Shown piece after piece: positions 7,909 through 8,111 of a stretch of DNA of 8,111 bases. Location: NCBI GenBank assembly GCA_913041095.1, contig CAJWIB010000110.1, forward strand, positions 1 through 8,111, read 5' to 3'. The position numbers and the translations under genes are program-made. The notes under the pieces are model-generated. The model was not told where the DNA came from, did no database searches, and saw only the letters and a list, made by a program, of their open reading frames with translations. Position 1 is the stretch's first letter; each line of letters starts with the position of its first letter. This DNA comes from an uncultured Rhodospirillaceae bacterium (GTDB lineage Bacteria > Pseudomonadota > Alphaproteobacteria > Rhodospirillales > UBA2165).

Positions 7909-7998
7909 GTGAAGTTTGGATTATTTGGCGGCACAATGAGACCACGAATATCACCCTTACCAAACATGGTTTTTTCTTTCGCACTTTGCACCGCATAG
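7909..7998 (+). pseudogene. Broken 5' start of a probable LLM-class flavin-dependent oxidoreductase
   Basis: A GTG at 7909 stands 6 nt after a strong purine-rich ribosome site (AGGGGGGA, 7895-7902), 12 bp past the UbiD stop, matching the style of the preceding genes. The first codons read MKFGLFGGT, a typical opening of luciferase-like (LLM, F420/FMN-dependent) monooxygenases. After about codon 8 the reading no longer resembles that family and stops at 7996-7998. From about 7930 the DNA matches a different gene on the other strand, so the frame looks interrupted by a junction rather than decayed. Only eight or nine residues support the family call, so it is tentative. Confidence 0.4.
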
Positions 7999-8042
7999 CC
8001 GTAAGCAATCCAGTCAACAAACGAGACTCCCAGTCCCGGTAT
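7930..8042 (-). pseudogene. Internal fragment of a TctA-type tripartite tricarboxylate transporter permease
   Basis: Read on the minus strand from 8042, one frame gives IPGLGVSFVDWIAYGYAVQ followed by SAKEKTMFGKGDIRGLIVP. This matches the conserved centre of TctA permeases, where a PG(L/A)G loop, a VDW-x-AYG-type segment and FGKGD(I/V)RGV precede the APE-x-ANN motif. The match stops exactly before the expected E-x-ANN, at about 7930, where the LLM start begins on the other strand. It also stops upstream of the IPGLG at about 8042: in this frame stop codons follow within about 12 codons. A whole gene would be about 1,500 bp, so this is a clean internal slice of about 110 bp. TctA forms the membrane channel of a solute-binding-protein-dependent carboxylate importer. 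Confidence 0.72.
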
Positions 8043-8110
8043 CCGAGCGATTGGCAAGCCGCTTCATTAACATCAAGTTTTTTACCGCTGTGGTTATGAA
8101 TGAAAAAGGC
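8039..8110 (-). pseudogene. PAS-domain-like coding fragment at the window edge
   Basis: A different minus-strand frame, entering at base 8110, reads FFIHNHSGKKLDVNEAACQSLGY. This fits the start of a PAS sensor domain (pattern: h-x-HDx-xGxxLDVNxAACxxLGY, as in PAS histidine kinases and diguanylate cyclases). The resemblance ends at the Tyr encoded at 8041-8039, where the TctA frame takes over. Only 24 residues are available, so the parent protein cannot be named. It has no relation to the neighbouring catabolic genes. Confidence 0.45.
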
Positions 8111-8111
8111 A

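Noticed and set aside
8039..8110. Continuation of the PAS-like frame leftward to about 7904 as one protein
   Set aside because: It stays open by chance, but the stretch 7930-8042 matches TctA much better in a different frame, and the PAS-frame translation there is Lys/Arg/Val-rich with no domain resemblance.
1..8111. tRNA genes, CRISPR arrays, insertion sequences, SECIS elements or riboswitches
   Set aside because: Reading through the window I found no repeat arrays, no transposase fragments, no tRNA-like stretches, and no in-frame TGA in the intact genes that would call for selenocysteine.

Overview
The window comes from a bacterium, most likely a proteobacterium (alphaproteobacterial by flavour). 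It has roughly 50% GC, tightly packed genes, Shine-Dalgarno-led starts, and gene families common in marine and soil Alphaproteobacteria (CoxL-like Mo hydroxylase, UbiD decarboxylase, TctA permease, LLM flavoprotein). The taxon is an inference from family content only.

Left block (1-2261): two genes that start 36 bp apart and run in opposite directions. The minus-strand gene, cut by the left edge, has the motifs of the TIGR04348 glycosyltransferase family, now known as the selenosugar synthase SenB. The plus-strand gene is a DinB plus formylglycine-generating-enzyme-fold non-heme iron enzyme of the EgtB/SenA type. Together they are best read as the core of a selenoneine pathway. SenB makes a 1-selenosugar from selenophosphate and a UDP-sugar, and SenA joins it oxidatively to hercynine. 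The selenophosphate synthetase (SenC/SelD) and the hercynine-making methyltransferase (EgtD) are not in the window.

Middle block (2356-7896, possibly continuing at 7909): three complete co-directional genes, each with a strong purine-rich ribosome binding site. They encode an acyl/aryl-CoA ligase, the large molybdopterin subunit of a xanthine dehydrogenase/CoxL-like hydroxylase, and a UbiD-type prenylated-FMN decarboxylase. A fourth reading frame begins like an LLM-class flavin-dependent oxidoreductase. The set looks catabolic, for an aromatic, heteroaromatic or unsaturated carboxylic acid, and resembles in logic the furoate/furandicarboxylate (Hmf) pathway. The substrate cannot be read from the sequence.

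Right end (about 7930-8111): the LLM frame breaks after about eight codons. It runs into an inverted fragment of roughly 110 bp from the middle of a TctA-type permease gene, which in turn abuts a PAS-like coding fragment in another frame of the same minus strand. Both joins sit at short shared sequences. The simplest reading is a chimeric contig end (amplification or assembly artefact); a genuine rearrangement scar is possible.
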